DNA from: JBBCJR01 sp037190805
GTDB lineage: Bacteria > Pseudomonadota > Alphaproteobacteria > Sphingomonadales > Sphingomonadaceae
NCBI GenBank assembly: GCA_037190805.1
Contig: JBBCJR010000017.1
Coordinates: 1-14,013, forward strand
Reading direction: 5' to 3'
DNA: 14,013 bases
A program made the translations under genes and the position numbers. Position 1 is the stretch's first letter. Each line of letters begins with the position of its first letter. Under the pieces are notes generated by a model. That model was given only the letters and a program-made list of their open reading frames with translations. It was not told where the DNA came from and searched no databases. Positions 1 through 8,005 of this stretch are shown here, one piece after another.

Positions 1-1926
1 TCGGCCGCTCTCACCCTGTCGGGCGTGCCGTTCATGGGCCCGATCGGCGCCGCCCGCGTCGGCTACAAAGACGGCGAGTACCAGCTGAACCCGACCGACA
101 CCGAGGTCGCCGAGGGCGATCTCGACCTGGTCGTCGCCGCGACCCAGGACGCGGTGATGATGGTCGAATCCGAAGCCAAGGAGCTGTCGGAAGAGATCAT
201 GCTGGGCGCAGTCATGTTCGCCCACCGGGAATCGCAGAAGGTCATCGGCGCGATCATCAAGCTGGCCGAGCAGGCCGCTAAGGATCCGTGGGAGTTGGCC
301 CCGGTCGCCGACCAGGCCGCCGCCAAGACCAAGCTGAAGAAACTGATCGGCGCGGACCTCAAGGCCGCCTACAAGCTCACCAACAAGGCCGAGCGCCAGA
401 ACGCCATCAACGTGGTGCGGACCAAGGCCCGCGACGCCTTCGCCGACCTCAAGGAAAGCGACCCCGCCCAGTATCTGGGCACGCTGAAGCTGGTGAAGAA
501 GCTGGAGGCCGAAGTCGTCCGCACCGCCATCCTCAAGGATGGCATCCGTATCGACGGCCGCGACACCCGCACGGTGCGTCCGATCGAGGCCGAGGTGCAC
601 TTCCTGCCCCGCGCCCACGGCTCGGCGCTGTTCACGCGCGGCGAGACCCAGACCATCGCCACCACCACGCTCGGCACCCGGGACGCAGAGCAGATGATCG
701 ATGGCCTTGGCGGCCTCAGCTACCAGCATTTCATGCTGCACTATAACTTCCCGCCCTATTCGGTGGGCGAGGTCGGCCGCTTCGGCGCGCCGGGCCGCCG
801 CGAGGTCGGGCACGGCAAGCTCGCCTGGCGCGCGCTGCATCCCGTGCTGCCGACGAAGGAGGAGTTCCCCTACACCATCCGCGTGACCTCGGACATCACC
901 GAGTCCAACGGCTCGTCGTCGATGGCCACCGTGTGCGGCGGCTCGCTGGCGCTGATGGACGCGGGCGTGCCGATCAAGCGGCCGGTTTCGGGCATCGCCA
1001 TGGGCCTGATCCTGGAAGGTAAGGACTATGCGGTCCTCTCCGACATCCTGGGCGACGAGGATCACCTCGGCGACATGGACTTCAAGGTCGCCGGCACGTC
1101 GGAAGGCATCACCAGCCTCCAGATGGACATCAAGATCGCCGGCATCACCGAGGAGATCATGAAGATCGCCCTCGCCCAGGCGAAGGAAGGCCGCGCCCAT
1201 ATCCTCGCCGAGATGAACAAGGCGCTGGGCGCGACCCGGACCGAGCTGTCGGCTCATGCGCCCCGCATCGAGACGCTGACCATCGCCAAGGACAAGATCC
1301 GCGATGTCATCGGCACCGGCGGCAAGGTGATCCGCGAGATCGTCGCCACCACCGGCGCCAAGGTCGACATCGAGGACGACGGCACGATCAAGATCGCATC
1401 GTCGGACCCCGAGAAGATCGAGGCCGCCCGCAACTGGATCCTCGGCATCACCCAGGAGGCCGAGGTCGGCAAGATCTACACCGGCAAGGTCGTGTCGATG
1501 GTCGATTTCGGCGCGTTCGTGAACTTCATGGGCGCCAAGGACGGCCTCGTCCACATTTCCGAGATCAGCAACGAGCGGGTCGCCAAGGTCGGCGATGTCC
1601 TGTCCGAGGGCCAGGAGGTCAAGGTCAAGGTGCTGGAGGTCGACCCGCGCGGCAAGGTGCGCCTGTCGATGCGCCTGGTCGATCAGGAAACCGGCGCCGA
1701 GCTGGAGGACACGCGTCCCCCGCGCGAACCGCGCGAGGACCGGGGTCCGCGCGGCGACCGCGACCGTGGACCGCGCCGCGATGGTGATCGCGGCCGTGGA
1801 CCGCGCCGGGATGGCGGTGGTCGTGACGGTGGTCGTGACCGCGACCGGGGTCCTCGCGGCGACCGCGCGCCCGAGGGTGAGCCCGAGTTCGCGCCGGCGT
1901 TCCTGAACCGCAAAGACGACGACTGA
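1..1926 (+). CDS. pnp: Polyribonucleotide nucleotidyltransferase (PNPase), 5'-truncated by window edge
   Basis: PNPase degrades RNA 3' to 5' by phosphorolysis and is a degradosome component in the cytoplasm. The reading frame is open from base 1, and by comparison with E. coli PNPase about 130 N-terminal residues lie outside the window; 641 residues are visible. The second RNase PH-like core carries the phosphate-binding SSSMATVCG stretch and the DEDHLGDMDFK stretch, whose Asp/Asp/Lys match the E. coli catalytic residues D486, D492 and K494. A KH domain with GTGG loop follows (about bases 1260-1440). Next is an S1 domain (about 1465-1680, with VDFGAFV and DGLVHISEI), and then a roughly 70-residue tail very rich in Arg, Gly and Asp, ending NRKDDD. 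The tail is longer and more basic than in E. coli and probably binds RNA or a partner; that is inference. A strong terminator follows the stop codon. Confidence 0.97.
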   Translation, partial: SAALTLSGVPFMGPIGAARVGYKDGEYQLNPTDTEVAEGDLDLVVAATQDAVMMVESEAKELSEEIMLGAVMFAHRESQKVIGAIIKLAEQAAKDPWELAPVADQAAAKTKLKKLIGADLKAAYKLTNKAERQNAINVVRTKARDAFADLKESDPAQYLGTLKLVKKLEAEVVRTAILKDGIRIDGRDTRTVRPIEAEVHFLPRAHGSALFTRGETQTIATTTLGTRDAEQMIDGLGGLSYQHFMLHYNFPPYSVGEVGRFGAPGRREVGHGKLAWRALHPVLPTKEEFPYTIRVTSDITESNGSSSMATVCGGSLALMDAGVPIKRPVSGIAMGLILEGKDYAVLSDILGDEDHLGDMDFKVAGTSEGITSLQMDIKIAGITEEIMKIALAQAKEGRAHILAEMNKALGATRTELSAHAPRIETLTIAKDKIRDVIGTGGKVIREIVATTGAKVDIEDDGTIKIASSDPEKIEAARNWILGITQEAEVGKIYTGKVVSMVDFGAFVNFMGAKDGLVHISEISNERVAKVGDVLSEGQEVKVKVLEVDPRGKVRLSMRLVDQETGAELEDTRPPREPREDRGPRGDRDRGPRRDGDRGRGPRRDGGGRDGGRDRDRGPRGDRAPEGEPEFAPAFLNRKDDD

Positions 1927-1950
1927 TCGTCGTTCGGAAGCGATGAATTG

Positions 1951-1985
1951 ATGGCCGGCCCGGTCGATCCGGGCCGGCCATTTTC
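1951..1985 (+). terminator. Intrinsic terminator of pnp
   Basis: A perfect 13-bp inverted repeat (arms 1951-1963 and 1969-1981, loop TCGAT) is followed directly by TTTT. It lies 24 bases after the pnp stop codon. The stem is almost entirely G/C, so it should terminate efficiently and separate pnp from the next gene. Confidence 0.9.
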
Positions 1986-2156
1986 ATGTCGGAACGCCGC
2001 CCCCCGCGGGGCGACCCTGACTGGAAGCCGGACGGCGAATCTCGAGCATCTTGCTATCGCCTTGCCGTCGATCGCCGATCTGGCAGCGCCTTTCGTGTGT
2101 CATTCACGCGCCGCACACGTTAGTGCAGGATAAGGCTGTTACCTCAGCGCAGGATG

Positions 2157-2162
2157 AAAGGA
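2157..2162 (+). promoter_or_regulatory. Ribosome binding site deciding the start of the small exported protein
   Basis: AAAGGA lies 6 bases before the ATG at 2169. An earlier in-frame ATG at 2154 has only AGG immediately next to it, with no usable spacing. The 2169 start also puts the signal peptide at the very N-terminus, so 2169 is preferred. Confidence 0.7.
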
Positions 2163-2168
2163 CCGTCC

Positions 2169-2585
2169 ATGCCCCGTTTCATCATCCCCGCCGCCGTTAC
2201 GCTGGCCGCTGGTCTGGTGGCCGCGCTGCCCGCAACGGCGCAGGTCGAAGTCGCAGCGGACGGGCGCCGTGTGGTGCAGATGACCGTTTATGGAACCGAT
2301 CCCTGCCCGCCCAGCAATGACGGCGAGATCGTTGTCTGTCGCAAGTTGCCGGAAGAGCAGCGTTATCGCCTGCCGCGCGACCTGCGCGATCCGACCAATC
2401 CCAAGACCGGACGCAGCTGGGCCAATCAGGGCGATTCAATCCGCGAGGAAGCCGCCGCATCGTCCGGCGGCATCGGCAGCTGCTCCAATGTCGGCCCCGG
2501 CGGCGCGACGGGCTGCAACCTGCGCGCCATCCGCGCCAACCGCGCCATGAACAAGGAACCGGAACCGGTCACCGTCCTGCCCTGA
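2169..2585 (+). CDS. Small exported protein with four cysteines, function unknown
   Basis: The predicted product is 138 residues. Residues 1-25 form a clear Sec signal peptide (MPRFIIPAAV, then an Ala/Leu core) with likely cleavage around ATA-Q. The mature part has a CPPSNDGEIVVC segment, with Cys46 and Cys57 eleven residues apart, a charged PEEQRYRLPRDLRDPTNPK segment, and a Gly-rich C-terminus with Cys105 and Cys116, again eleven apart. The paired spacing suggests two disulfides in the periplasm. I recognise the style as common in sphingomonads but know no function, and no catalytic motif is visible. The gene stands alone between the pnp terminator and a bidirectional terminator. The start at 2169 is chosen over 2154 because of the Shine-Dalgarno spacing. 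Confidence 0.85.
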   Translation: MPRFIIPAAVTLAAGLVAALPATAQVEVAADGRRVVQMTVYGTDPCPPSNDGEIVVCRKLPEEQRYRLPRDLRDPTNPKTGRSWANQGDSIREEAAASSGGIGSCSNVGPGGATGCNLRAIRANRAMNKEPEPVTVLP

Positions 2586-2720
2586 GCTGGCGCACGTGCA
2601 GCTCAGACTTCCCGGCTATCCGCTCTGGCCCTGGGCGCGCTGAACCAGGCAGGAGCAACGGCTCCACGAAATCGACCGGACAATATGGCAATTCGCGGAG
2701 CTTGCAGTCGTCTGGATCAC

Positions 2721-2757
2721 AAAAAAGGGCTCGCACCGAACGGTGGAGCCCTTTTTC
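2721..2757. terminator. Bidirectional intrinsic terminator between convergent genes
   Basis: Arms 2722-2732 (A5 then GGGCTC) and 2746-2756 (GAGCCC then T5) are perfectly complementary. A short inner CACC/GGTG stem caps the hairpin. The A-tract and T-tract flanks make it function on both strands, serving the small exported gene on the plus strand and the cold-shock gene on the minus strand. The bases between 2586 and 2720 hold no gene or other signal that I can see. Confidence 0.85.
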
Positions 2758-2817
2758 ATACGCCTTGGTCTCAAGCCCGCCTCGATTTAAGGCGGGTGGC
2801 AAAGCTGCCCGCGCTTC

Positions 2818-3621
2818 TTACAGCGCGTTAAGGTTGGTCGCTGCCGTCTTGCCGCGACGATCGGTCTCAAGCTGGAAGCTGACGCGCTGGCCCTCATCCA
2901 GATTATGGAGGCCTGAGCGCTCCACAGCGGAGATGTGCACGAACGCATCCGGCTGGCCGTCATCGCGCTGGATGAAACCAAAGCCCTTCATCGCGTTGAA
3001 GAACTTGACCGTGCCTTCGACCCGCTCGTCACTCACGGTGCGCTCGAAGTTGCCGCCACCAGCGCCGCCGCGATCACCACGATCGGACGAGCCGCCTTCC
3101 GGCACCGGCAAGGGCTCGCCCTCGATCTTCAGTTCGGCCGCCGACACCCGGCCGCCGCGATCCATCAGCGTGAACTCGAGCGGCTGACCTTCGGCAAGAC
3201 CAGTCAGGCCGGCCTGCTCGACCGCGGAGATATGGACGAACACGTCCTCGCCGCCGTCATCGCGAACGATGAAGCCAAAGCCCTTCTGACCGTTGAAGAA
3301 CTTGACGATGCCACGCGCGGTTCCGACCGGGACGCCGGGATTGCCGCGACCACCGCCGCCGCCACCGCCGCCACCGAAACGGCCACCACCGCCGCCGCCA
3401 TAACCGCCGCCGCCGCCGCCGTAGTTGCCACCACCGCCGCCGCCATAGCCGCCACCGCCGCCGTAGTTGCCGCCGCCGCCGAAACGGCCACCGCCGCCAC
3501 CGCCGCCGTAACCCTGACGTTCGAATCCGCCACCAAAGCCGCCGCCGTCGAAACCACTATCGCCGTCGAAACCGCCGCGCTTGTCACCGCGCGAACCGCG
3601 CCGTCCCCTGTCGAAACCCAT
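2818..3621 (-). CDS. Double cold-shock-domain protein with glycine-rich N-terminal region
   Basis: The product is a single-stranded nucleic-acid-binding protein, likely an RNA chaperone in the cytoplasm, of 267 residues. Residues 1-20 are basic (MGFDRGRRGSRGDKRGG). Residues 18-96 are low-complexity glycine broken by F, Y, R and N. The first cold-shock domain spans about 102-167, with RNP1 KGFGFIV at 113-119 and RNP2 VFVHI at 127-131. A short Gly/Asp linker precedes the second domain at about 201-267, with RNP1 KGFGFI at 212-217 and RNP2 AFVHI at 226-230. Classical CspA is about 70 residues with one domain. The frame stays open upstream for 40 more residues, but that stretch looks non-coding, and the MGFDRGRR start is the familiar one for sphingomonad relatives. 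The ribosome binding site is weak (AGAAAG). The domain calls are firm; the physiological role is inferred. Confidence 0.93.
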   Translation of the reverse strand: MGFDRGRRGSRGDKRGGFDGDSGFDGGGFGGGFERQGYGGGGGGGRFGGGGNYGGGGGYGGGGGGNYGGGGGGYGGGGGGRFGGGGGGGGGRGNPGVPVGTARGIVKFFNGQKGFGFIVRDDGGEDVFVHISAVEQAGLTGLAEGQPLEFTLMDRGGRVSAAELKIEGEPLPVPEGGSSDRGDRGGAGGGNFERTVSDERVEGTVKFFNAMKGFGFIQRDDGQPDAFVHISAVERSGLHNLDEGQRVSFQLETDRRGKTAATNLNAL

Positions 3622-3924
3622 CTGTGAACTAACTTTCTCAAAAATCGCCGTGCCAACGCCCGGAATTATTCCGCCTGCGTCAGCGCGAATCACCAGCCGA
3701 GGGCCGCATGAACACACATCAGCCCATGCTTCGTCTAGCAAAAAAACACGGAAAACGCCAGCGCGGCACGATTTTTATCGCGCAGCGCGGCGTGGCGTGG
3801 CCACCATTCGACCTGTTTAGTCACCAAAATGTCCCTTAACCCCACATGAATCATTGCCTCTTGCCAATGGCGCGGACACCGCCATTGTTCGCGTCCACTC
3901 AACCCTGAATCGGAATTCCACCAC
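3622..3924. promoter_or_regulatory. Divergent intergenic region between cold-shock gene and terC-family gene
   Basis: These 303 bases contain no convincing gene and must hold the promoters and 5' leaders of two divergent genes. The minus-strand side likely carries a long leader for the cold-shock gene, as is common for cold-shock mRNAs. It has an A7 tract (T7 on the minus strand) near 3740 and a direct repeat CAGCGCGGC at 3759-3767 and 3783-3791. I could not assign -35 and -10 boxes with confidence. Confidence 0.5.
3865..3887 (+). promoter_or_regulatory. Inverted repeat upstream of terC-family gene
   Basis: CAATGGCG (3865-3872) and CGCCATTG (3880-3887) are perfect inverted repeats around a 7-base loop, ending 37 bases before the TerC start codon. 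It could be an operator or a leader hairpin. There is no T-tract, and it does not look like the yybP-ykoY manganese riboswitch that precedes some terC genes. Confidence 0.35.
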
Positions 3925-4668
3925 ATGGAAGGCCTGATCGACCTGTTTTCCGCGCCCGCGACCTGGGCAGCCCTTGCTACCCTGATCGTGATGGAGGTGG
4001 TGCTGGGCATCGACAACCTCATCTTCATCTCGATCCTCACCAACAAGCTGCCGGAGGAGCATCGCGCGACGGCCCGGCGGATCGGCATCGGCCTGGCGCT
4101 TGGCATGCGCCTCGTCCTGCTTTCACTGGTCGCGTGGATCGTCACGCTGACCCAGCCGCTGATCACCATCCGCTACCATCCGGTATCGGCGCGCGACCTG
4201 ATCCTCATCGCGGGCGGCCTGTTCCTGGTGTGGAAGGCAACCAAGGAAATCCATCACAGCGTCGACCCCACCCCCGCCGACAGCGTGTTCGACGCCGGCA
4301 AGGCCGTATCCCTCGGCTTCGGCGCCGCGATCTTTCAGATCATCCTGCTCGACCTCGTGTTCTCGATCGATTCGATCATCACCGCGGTCGGCATGACCGA
4401 CGACGTGCCGGTGATGGTGATCGCGGTGCTGGTCGCGGTGGGAACGATGCTGCTAGCCGTCAATCCGCTCTCGCGCTTCATCGAGGCGAACCCGACGGTG
4501 GTGATGCTGGCGCTCGGCTTCCTGCTGATGATCGGCATGGTGCTGATCGCCGAAGGATTCGGCGCCCATGTGCCCAAGGGCTACATCTATGCCGCCATGG
4601 CCTTTTCGGCCGGCGTCGAGATGCTCAACATCTGGTCGCGCCGATCCAAGCAGAGACGTGGCGGCTGA
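3925..4668 (+). CDS. TerC-family integral membrane protein
   Basis: The product has 247 residues and about seven hydrophobic segments, in the inner membrane. The two family signatures are present: EVVLGIDN at 24-31 in the first helix and DLVFSIDS at 143-150, each with an Asp embedded in a membrane segment. The family is named for tellurium resistance, but many members are linked to metal (especially manganese) export or to loading exported enzymes with metal; which role applies here cannot be seen. The C-terminus is basic and cytosolic (RRSKQRRGG). The start codon has a modest GGAA-type ribosome binding site. The next gene begins 57 bases downstream on the same strand, so co-transcription is possible. 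No other tellurite genes are nearby. Confidence 0.93.
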   Translation: MEGLIDLFSAPATWAALATLIVMEVVLGIDNLIFISILTNKLPEEHRATARRIGIGLALGMRLVLLSLVAWIVTLTQPLITIRYHPVSARDLILIAGGLFLVWKATKEIHHSVDPTPADSVFDAGKAVSLGFGAAIFQIILLDLVFSIDSIITAVGMTDDVPVMVIAVLVAVGTMLLAVNPLSRFIEANPTVVMLALGFLLMIGMVLIAEGFGAHVPKGYIYAAMAFSAGVEMLNIWSRRSKQRRGG

Positions 4669-4725
4669 TCAGCGCTGGCGTCAAATGGCTGGCGCGGCCG
4701 CACCTGCGCGCCTATCAGTCCAGCC

Positions 4726-6963
4726 ATGGCTGAACCTGGCATGCGCGCGCCCGCCCTCACTCGCCGCCGGCTGCTGGTCGGCGGCGGCGCGGCGGCCGGG
4801 CTGGTGGTCGCCTGGGCCGCATGGCCGCGCGATTATCCGCTGAACATTGTGGCCGGGAAGGGCGAGACGGTCGTCAACGCCTTCCTCAAGATCGGTACCG
4901 ACGGCCGGGTGACGGTGGTCGTGCCGCAGGCCGAGATGGGCCAGGGCGTCTATACCAGCCTGCCGCAGATCCTGGCGGACGAACTGGGCGCCGATTGGCG
5001 AATGGTGGGGGTGGAACCCGCCCCGATCCACCCGGCCTATATCAATCGCGCGATCATCGGCGAGGTGGTGGAAGACAACCTTCCCTCTTGGCTGCATGGC
5101 GTCGGCCTCAAATTCGGGAACGAGGTTGGCCGGCGCATGGCCCTTCAGCTGACTGGCGGGTCCACCTCCGTCCGGGCCTTCGACCTGCCCCTCCGCGAGG
5201 CGGGTGCCACCGCCCGCTCCCTGCTGGCGATGGTGGCGGCGGCGCGGTGGGGCGTCGACTGGACGGCCTGCGAAGCGCGGGACAACCAGATCAGCCACGG
5301 CCGCGACCGCATCGGGTTCGGGGCGCTGGCGGCGGACGCGGCGATGCTCACCCCGCCTGCCCAGATCGTGCTGCGTACCGATGGCGAGCGGCAATTGGCC
5401 GGACGGTCGTTGCCCCGGCTCGACACGCCGGCCAAGGTCGACGGCACGGCGCCGTTCGGGGCCGATATCCGCCTTCCGAACATGGTCTTCGCCTCGGTCC
5501 GCTCCGGCCCCCCGGGCAGCCGCCTGGACAGCTTCGTCCATGACGGCGCGCGCAATATCAATGGCTTCGTCGCAGTGGTGGACGAGCCCGGCTGGGTGGC
5601 GGCGGTGGCAACGAACTGGTGGGCTGCCGAGCGCGCCCTACCGCTGCTGAAACCGGTGTTCGCCCATGGCGCGGTGCCGGACGATACGACGATCGACAAG
5701 GCGCTGGTCGACGCCCTGACCGGCGGGAACGACCGGGCCTTCGTCGACATCGGTGGGGCGCGGGGACGGATCGAGGAATCGGGAGCGACGGTGATCCGGG
5801 CGGAGTTCGCGGTGCCGCCGGTGATCCACGCGCCGATGGAAACCTTGACCGCCACTGCCCGGTTCCGGGACAACCGGCTGGAGCTGTGGGTGCCGAGCCA
5901 GTCGATCAGTTTCACCCGCGCGGCGGTCGCCCGCGCGCTGGACCTGAGGGACAGCGATGTGGTGGTCTATCAGACACTGCTGGGCGGCGGTTTCGGTCGC
6001 AAGATCGAGGTCGATGCCGCCGTCCAGGCCGCGACCATCGCCCGCCGCGTCAATCGTCCCGTGCAGTTGGTCTGGTCTCGCCTGCAGGACAGCATCGCCA
6101 GCTATCCGCGCCCCCCCGCCCGGGCGCGACTGGCCGCGACCCTGAACGCCGACAAGATGATCGCCGCCTGGGATGCGACCATCGCCACGCCCTCGGCGGG
6201 TGGCGAGATGATGGCCCGCCTGACCGGGCGCGGCGGCGGCGGAGGTGCCGAAGCGGGGGCTGTGGAGGGTGCGATGCCGCCCTATGCCATTCCCGCCGTC
6301 AGGGTCGCCCACGCACCGGCCACTGTCGGCGTGCCGTCGGGAATCTGGAGATCGGTGGCGCACAGCTACACTGCCTTCTTTTCCGAATGCTTTGTCGACG
6401 AGCTGGCGACGGCAGCCGCCCTCGATCCGCTCAGCTTCCGGTTGCGGTTGCTGACCGACCAGCCTCGCCATGCCGAGGTGCTGAAGACCGCCGCTAGCCT
6501 TGGCGGCTATGCGCCCGGCAGCAGCGAGGCCGCCCAGGGCCTGGCACTCCATGCCTGTTTCGGATCGATCGTCGCGATGATGGCGGAAGTCGACCCCGAC
6601 CTGTCCAGCGGCGTTCGCGTCCGCCGGATGGTCTGCGCCGCCGATTGCGGCCGGATCATCAATCCCGATATCGTCCGCCAGCAGCTGGAAGGCGGCCTGA
6701 TCTGGGGACTGGCAGCGGCCATGACCGGCAAACTCAGCTATCGGGACGGCCTGCCGGAAGAACGCAATTTCGACGGCTTCGCGCTGCCGATCCTGGCCGA
6801 TATGCCCGAGATCGAGGTTCACCTGATCGACAGCGCCGAACCGCCCGGCGGGGTCGGCGAGATCGCGGTGCCGCCGGTCGCGCCGGCCATCGCCAACGCC
6901 CTGTTCGTTGCCGGCGGCAAGCGCATCCGCCGCCTGCCGATCGCTGGCCAGACCCTGTCCTGA
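4726..6963 (+). CDS. Xanthine dehydrogenase/aldehyde oxidase-family molybdopterin-binding subunit, Tat-exported (IorB-like)
   Basis: This is the large catalytic subunit of a molybdenum hydroxylase, of the isoquinoline 1-oxidoreductase beta-subunit/periplasmic aldehyde oxidoreductase type, 745 residues. The N-terminus has a twin-arginine signal (TRRRLLVGGG at 12-21, then a hydrophobic stretch to about 32), so it is probably folded in the cytoplasm and exported. VPQAEMGQG is typical of the first molybdopterin domain. GGGFGRK begins at residue 420. GVGE near the C-terminus supplies the expected active-site Glu (E712). The substrate cannot be deduced. The usual small [2Fe-2S] partner subunit is not next to it, which is unusual. 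The start is uncertain: ATG 4741 would also keep the Tat motif, and neither has a strong ribosome binding site. The stop lies 9 bases before hemH. Confidence 0.88.
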   Translation: MAEPGMRAPALTRRRLLVGGGAAAGLVVAWAAWPRDYPLNIVAGKGETVVNAFLKIGTDGRVTVVVPQAEMGQGVYTSLPQILADELGADWRMVGVEPAPIHPAYINRAIIGEVVEDNLPSWLHGVGLKFGNEVGRRMALQLTGGSTSVRAFDLPLREAGATARSLLAMVAAARWGVDWTACEARDNQISHGRDRIGFGALAADAAMLTPPAQIVLRTDGERQLAGRSLPRLDTPAKVDGTAPFGADIRLPNMVFASVRSGPPGSRLDSFVHDGARNINGFVAVVDEPGWVAAVATNWWAAERALPLLKPVFAHGAVPDDTTIDKALVDALTGGNDRAFVDIGGARGRIEESGATVIRAEFAVPPVIHAPMETLTATARFRDNRLELWVPSQSISFTRAAVARALDLRDSDVVVYQTLLGGGFGRKIEVDAAVQAATIARRVNRPVQLVWSRLQDSIASYPRPPARARLAATLNADKMIAAWDATIATPSAGGEMMARLTGRGGGGGAEAGAVEGAMPPYAIPAVRVAHAPATVGVPSGIWRSVAHSYTAFFSECFVDELATAAALDPLSFRLRLLTDQPRHAEVLKTAASLGGYAPGSSEAAQGLALHACFGSIVAMMAEVDPDLSSGVRVRRMVCAADCGRIINPDIVRQQLEGGLIWGLAAAMTGKLSYRDGLPEERNFDGFALPILADMPEIEVHLIDSAEPPGGVGEIAVPPVAPAIANALFVAGGKRIRRLPIAGQTLS

Positions 6964-6964
6964 C

Positions 6965-6968
6965 GAGG
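6965..6968 (+). promoter_or_regulatory. Ribosome binding site of hemH
   Basis: GAGG lies 4 bases before the hemH ATG and directly follows the TGA of the upstream gene (6961-6963). This close packing suggests translational coupling of the two genes. Confidence 0.6.
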
Positions 6969-6972
6969 CTCC

Positions 6973-7974
6973 ATGATCGACACCGCCCTTCCTCACGCCC
7001 GGATCGGCGTGCTGCTCGTCAACCTCGGCACCCCCGACGCACCCGATGCACCAGCCGTCCGCCGCTATCTTGCGGAGTTTCTGTCTGACCGGCGGGTTGT
7101 GGAAATCCCTCCCCTGGCGTGGCAGCCGATTCTCAGGGGCATCATCCTCAACACCCGCCCGCGCAAGTCCGCCCATGCCTATCAGCTGGTGTGGGACAAG
7201 GCGCGAAAGGGCTCGCCGCTCAGGCTGATCACCGAGGATCAGGCGGCAGCACTGACTGGCCGGTTCGGACCGGACGTCATCGTCGACCACGCGATGCGGT
7301 ATGGCCGTCCGGCGATCGGTGATCGGATTGCGGCCCTGCAAGCAGACGGCTGCGACCGAATTCTGGTCGCGCCGCTCTATCCCCAATATTGCGCCGCCAC
7401 GACGGCGACCGTCGTCGACAGTGTCGGCCGGACCCTGGCGGCGATGCGGCATCAGCCGACGATCCGAACGCTGCCGCCCTATTATGACGATCCCGCCTAT
7501 ATCGATGCCTTGGCCACCGATGTCATGGAATCGATCGCCGCCTTGCCGGAGGCGCCCGACGCCATACTCGCCACCTTCCACGGCATGCCGGAGCGGACCC
7601 GGGCGCTGGGCGACCCCTATCACGACCAATGCCTTGCAACCGCCCGGCTGGTCGGGGCGGCGCTGGGACGCGAGATAATGGTCTCGTTCCAGTCCCGATT
7701 CGGGCGCGCGAAATGGCTGGAGCCCGCCACCGATGAGGTGTTGGCCGAACTGCCGGGCCGGGGCATCCGCCGGCTCGCGGTATTCGCTCCGGGCTTTGCC
7801 GCCGACTGTCTGGAAACGCTGGAGGAAATCGCGATTCGTGGCCGCGAGACGTTTATCGAGGCCGGGGGCGAACGGTTCGATTATCTGCCATGTCTGAATG
7901 CACGGCCGACGGGAATGCACCTGCTCGAATCTTTGTTGTCGCGTGAGCTTGAAGGCTGGATTTCACGGCCCTAA
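6973..7974 (+). CDS. hemH: Ferrochelatase
   Basis: Ferrochelatase inserts Fe2+ into protoporphyrin IX, the last step of haem synthesis (some family members use coproporphyrin III). The product is 333 residues, normal for the proteobacterial enzyme. GVLLVNLGTPDAP at 12-24 is the characteristic N-terminus. SPLRLITEDQ at 81-90, LVAPLYPQY at 131-139 and TFHGMPERT at 201-209 follow, the last carrying the catalytic His203. FAPGFAADCLETLEEI at 271-286 carries the conserved Glu pair. All expected catalytic residues are present and there is no sign of a frameshift. No [2Fe-2S]-ligating cysteine tail is evident. The start has a good GAGG site. It sits between a molybdenum hydroxylase gene and phaB, 31 bases before the latter. 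Confidence 0.97.
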   Translation: MIDTALPHARIGVLLVNLGTPDAPDAPAVRRYLAEFLSDRRVVEIPPLAWQPILRGIILNTRPRKSAHAYQLVWDKARKGSPLRLITEDQAAALTGRFGPDVIVDHAMRYGRPAIGDRIAALQADGCDRILVAPLYPQYCAATTATVVDSVGRTLAAMRHQPTIRTLPPYYDDPAYIDALATDVMESIAALPEAPDAILATFHGMPERTRALGDPYHDQCLATARLVGAALGREIMVSFQSRFGRAKWLEPATDEVLAELPGRGIRRLAVFAPGFAADCLETLEEIAIRGRETFIEAGGERFDYLPCLNARPTGMHLLESLLSRELEGWISRP

Positions 7975-7993
7975 CGTCTGGATAAAATCAGGC

Positions 7994-8002
7994 GGAGAGA
8001 GG
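7994..8002 (+). promoter_or_regulatory. Ribosome binding site deciding the phaB start
   Basis: The purine-rich GGAGAGAGG ends 3 bases before the ATG at 8006. The open frame extends 36 codons upstream, into hemH, but only the 8006 start has this signal and gives the normal MSRIAIVTGG N-terminus. Confidence 0.7.
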
Positions 8003-8005
8003 CTT

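Noticed and set aside
3622..3741. A 40-residue N-terminal extension of the cold-shock protein
   Set aside because: The extension lacks a ribosome site, its sequence is unlike the rest of the protein, and the MGFDRGRR start is the usual one for this type.
3800..3924. Manganese (yybP-ykoY) riboswitch before the TerC-family gene
   Set aside because: I could not find the conserved loop sequences of that element; only a simple 8-bp inverted repeat is present.
5638..7920. A 760-codon open frame on the minus strand opposite the molybdenum hydroxylase and hemH genes
   Set aside because: It is antisense to two well-recognised proteins with intact motifs. GC-rich third positions produce such long stop-free antisense frames, and its translation resembles no protein I know.
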